From assembly GCA_903939515.1 (NCBI GenBank), contig CAJAHH010000022.1, positions 1-54,421 on the forward strand: 54,421 nt of DNA. Direction: 5' to 3'. The notes under the pieces were generated by a model, which worked only from the letters and a program-made list of their open reading frames with translations, was not told where the DNA came from and did not search any database. This document shows positions 52,347 to 54,421 of the stretch, piece after piece. Within the stretch, counting starts at the first letter, position 1, and each line of letters opens with the position of its first letter. The stretch comes from an uncultured Verrucomicrobiota bacterium. GTDB taxonomy: Bacteria > Verrucomicrobiota > Verrucomicrobiia > Limisphaerales > UBA9464. The position numbers were made by a program, and so were the translations under genes.

Positions 52347-54143
52347 TTATTTCACCCGGGCCAACAACCAGCCCTGAAGATCAGCGATCGGGATACGTTC
52401 CTGCTTACCGTCATCGCGATGACGCAGGGTGACTGTGTTGAGCAATTCGGGCTTTTCGCCCAGCGTGTCGAAATCGATGGTGATGCAATAGGGCGTTCCA
52501 GCCTCGTCTTGGCGGGCGTAGCGGCGACCGATCGCGCCACCGTCGTCGTAGAAAGCCATCATCTGTCCCCGTAGCAACTGGAAGACCTCCCGGGCCTTGG
52601 CTACGAGTTCCGGCTTGTTCTTCAAGAGAGGGAAGACACCCACCTTCACTGGGGCCACCCGAGGGTGGAACTTCATGACTGTGCGAGTCTCGATCTTACC
52701 CTTCTCGTCGGTGGAAGACGTCTCCTGGAAGGCGTTGGAGATCAGAGCCAGAATGAGTCGGTCGACGCCTGCCGAAGGCTCGATGACGTGGGGGATGTAC
52801 TGTCCCTTGGGCAGTCCCTCCGCGTCCTCCTTCGCCTCCAGCTCAGCGCGTTCCTGAGACACGCCCGACTTCGTCATGTACTTGAGGCGGGCAGAGAAAT
52901 ACCGAGCCGAAATATCGGTTTGTTTTTCTGGAGTTAGCTTCCCCCAAGCCGTGCGCAGTTCCTCATCGAATATCCCCATCAACTTTCCGGAGTGCCGTTC
53001 GTGTTGGCTCAAGTCGAAATCGCTTCGAGCGGCGATCCCCTCCAACTCATCTCCCTTCACCTCGCCCGACTCATCGCGCTTGCTGAACGGGAACTTGTAC
53101 AGGATGTCCGTGCAAGCGCGAGCATAGTGAGCCAACTCATCTGGGGTCTGGTGGTGGAAACCCAGAGTTTCCCGTGACAGTCCGATTCCCTCATAGAAGC
53201 GGACCCGTTCCTCGACCCAGTACCGGTGCCAAGCCTGCCAGCCCCAATTCGGCTGAGGTTCACCGGGATGGCCTGTTTCCCCCACAGTCGCCACGCTTCC
53301 ATGGATCGCCTCGGTCACCTCATCGGGCTTGATAAAGAACTCCAGCTCCATTTGTTCAAACTCCCGTGAACGAAAAATGAAGTTACGAGGAGTCACCTCA
53401 TTTCGGAACGCCTTGCCTATCTGGCCGATACCAAACGGAACCTTCTGCCGAGAGGTCTCGTGAACGTTTTTGAACTGAGCAAAGATGGCCTGAGCTGTTT
53501 CAGGGCGAAGGTACGCGATATTTTCCTCCGACTGGATGGGCCCCACGTAGGTCTGAAGCATCAAGTTGAACGGCCGAGGATCCGTCAGCTGCCCCCCATT
53601 CTCCGGATTGAAGCGTGTCGATTTTTCCACCTTTTCCGTTCGTTCCCCGATTAGCGTCGCCTGATTAATCCCCCGCGAAGAGTAGAATTGAGAAGCCACA
53701 TTTCTCGCGCTTTCCGGAGGTTTTCCGGCAAGGAGGAGCACTGAAAACGGCTCGATGCTTTCCTTACCGGAAGAGGAATCCTTGGCTCCTGAGAAGTAAA
53801 AAACCTGACCGGACTGCGGCTCGATTTGATCCGCCCGGAAGCGCTTCTTAGTCAGCAGACAATCGCACATTGGATCACTGAAAGTATCCACATGCCCGGA
53901 GGCCTTCCAGATTTGAGGAGACATGATTATAGACGCCTCAAGCCCCACCACATCGTCCCGGAGGCGAGTCATAGACGTCCACCAGAGCTCCTTAACATTC
54001 CGCTTCAACTCCGCTCCGAGCGGCCCGAAGTCCCAGAAACCGTTAATACCACCATAGATTTCCGACGACTGGAAAATGAACCCCCGTCGTTTGCACAAGC
54101 TGACGATCTTTTCCATCAGCGGATTTTCTTTCGCATCGGCCAT
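52347..54143 (-). CDS. glyQS: Glycine--tRNA ligase, dimeric (eukaryote/archaea-like) type
   Basis: The ATG at 54143 (MADAKENPLMEKIVSLCKRRGF) gives 598 aa; the TTG/ATG-like frame to 54185 adds 14 residues. It charges tRNA-Gly with glycine using ATP. Class II motifs are visible: PFGIGQIGKAFRNE (motif 2, with RNEVTPRNFIFRSREFEQME) and HVIEPSAGVDRLILAL (motif 3). The opening SSEIYGGINGFWDFGPLGAELKRNV is diagnostic of the alpha2 type. The C-terminal anticodon-binding domain reads VKVGVFPLLKNKPELVAKAREV. Dimeric bacterial forms are often nearer 460 aa; this one has extra sequence between the motifs. Gene symbol use varies (glyQS or glyS). Confidence 0.94.
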   Translation of the reverse strand: MADAKENPLMEKIVSLCKRRGFIFQSSEIYGGINGFWDFGPLGAELKRNVKELWWTSMTRLRDDVVGLEASIIMSPQIWKASGHVDTFSDPMCDCLLTKKRFRADQIEPQSGQVFYFSGAKDSSSGKESIEPFSVLLLAGKPPESARNVASQFYSSRGINQATLIGERTEKVEKSTRFNPENGGQLTDPRPFNLMLQTYVGPIQSEENIAYLRPETAQAIFAQFKNVHETSRQKVPFGIGQIGKAFRNEVTPRNFIFRSREFEQMELEFFIKPDEVTEAIHGSVATVGETGHPGEPQPNWGWQAWHRYWVEERVRFYEGIGLSRETLGFHHQTPDELAHYARACTDILYKFPFSKRDESGEVKGDELEGIAARSDFDLSQHERHSGKLMGIFDEELRTAWGKLTPEKQTDISARYFSARLKYMTKSGVSQERAELEAKEDAEGLPKGQYIPHVIEPSAGVDRLILALISNAFQETSSTDEKGKIETRTVMKFHPRVAPVKVGVFPLLKNKPELVAKAREVFQLLRGQMMAFYDDGGAIGRRYARQDEAGTPYCITIDFDTLGEKPELLNTVTLRHRDDGKQERIPIADLQGWLLARVK

Positions 54144-54256
54144 AAACTTAAATTCACTTTCCGCCACCCTGCCAGAGAGTGTCACGATCTAAATAAACTA
54201 CAAAGTGACAGGTTCAAAGTTATTGACGTGGAGGGGGATGTGGATAGTTTTAGGGG

Positions 54257-54421
54257 ATGAGGTTGGCGCGGATCAAGGGGCAGGAGGGGAGGAGTGCTGT
54301 ATACCACTGCATTTCGAGGACTGTGGGTGGGGAATAGCTCTTGAATGAGGCGTGTCGGGAGAAGATGTCTGAGATTCTGATGTCGCTTTCGGCGTTCTGC
54401 GGGTTGGAGGTGATTACCTAC
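54257..54421 (+). pseudogene. REP-associated tyrosine (Y1) transposase, N-terminal fragment with in-frame stop
   Basis: The ATG at 54257 (GGGG just upstream) opens MRLARIKGQEGRSAVYHCISRTVGGE, which is the typical start of the Y1_Tnp/REP-associated transposase family, including the conserved Y-H-C-[IV]-S-R. A TAG stop at 54335-54337 interrupts it. The same frame then continues to the edge with LLNEACREKMSEILMSLSAFCGLEVITY, which still follows the family pattern. The gene is therefore either a recent pseudogene or read past the stop. The rest lies beyond the window. Confidence 0.72.

Overview
The window looks like chromosomal DNA from a Verrucomicrobiota (PVC superphylum) bacterium, probably of the Pedosphaera/Limisphaera type. 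This rests on gene content: a heme-binding dehydrogenase-like protein of PVC type, a DUF1549/DUF1553 planctomycete-cytochrome protein paired with a DUF1501 protein, a rich set of secreted lipoproteins, a REP-type (Y1) transposase remnant, and high GC with GTG and TTG starts. The placement is inferred from families, not from a 16S gene, which is not in the window.

Layout. 1-420: tandem 5S rRNA genes, each with its own terminator. 420-940: non-coding DNA with a degenerate repeat that recurs near 50.6 and 51.4 kb. 940-4374: four lipoproteins, three forming a COG3014/YcfL/LpoB-like cell-envelope set. 4469-13038 (minus strand): O-methyltransferase, UvrD/PcrA helicase, DTW-domain tRNA modification enzyme, ilvC, a family 2 glycosyltransferase, tsaD and a CtpA-type protease. 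13169-18047: DUF429 protein, a large SPFH/flotillin-like protein with tandem N-terminal modules, a DUF218 (YdcF/SanA) protein and a Nudix hydrolase. 18063-22421: acetamidase/formamidase, DUF3891 and a secreted glycosidase-like protein in one minus-strand run, with a ThuA-like protein divergent. tRNA-Phe(GAA) follows.

22692-31160: YyaL-type thioredoxin-domain protein, then a plus-strand run of methyltransferase, O-antigen-ligase-like membrane protein, family 4 glycosyltransferase and a Ski2-like helicase with a DUF3516-like C-terminus. 31271-35412: small conserved protein, a 272-bp fold-back element with long terminal inverted repeats, apt, a bile-acid-symporter-like transporter and an ABC-F ATPase. 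35706-43084: a six-gene translationally coupled Bat (aerotolerance) operon without an adjacent MoxR gene. 43176-50582: PVC cytochrome/DUF1501 block. 50583-51847: no protein gene, but a strong 6S RNA candidate and two repeat copies. 51848-54421: small lipoprotein, dimeric-type glycyl-tRNA synthetase and a Y1 transposase start broken by an in-frame stop.

Most genes are housekeeping or envelope functions. The less ordinary items are the vault-like modular SPFH protein, the 6S RNA hidden in a gene-free stretch, the fold-back element, the dispersed repeat and the tandem 5S genes. No CRISPR array, prophage or complete insertion sequence was seen.
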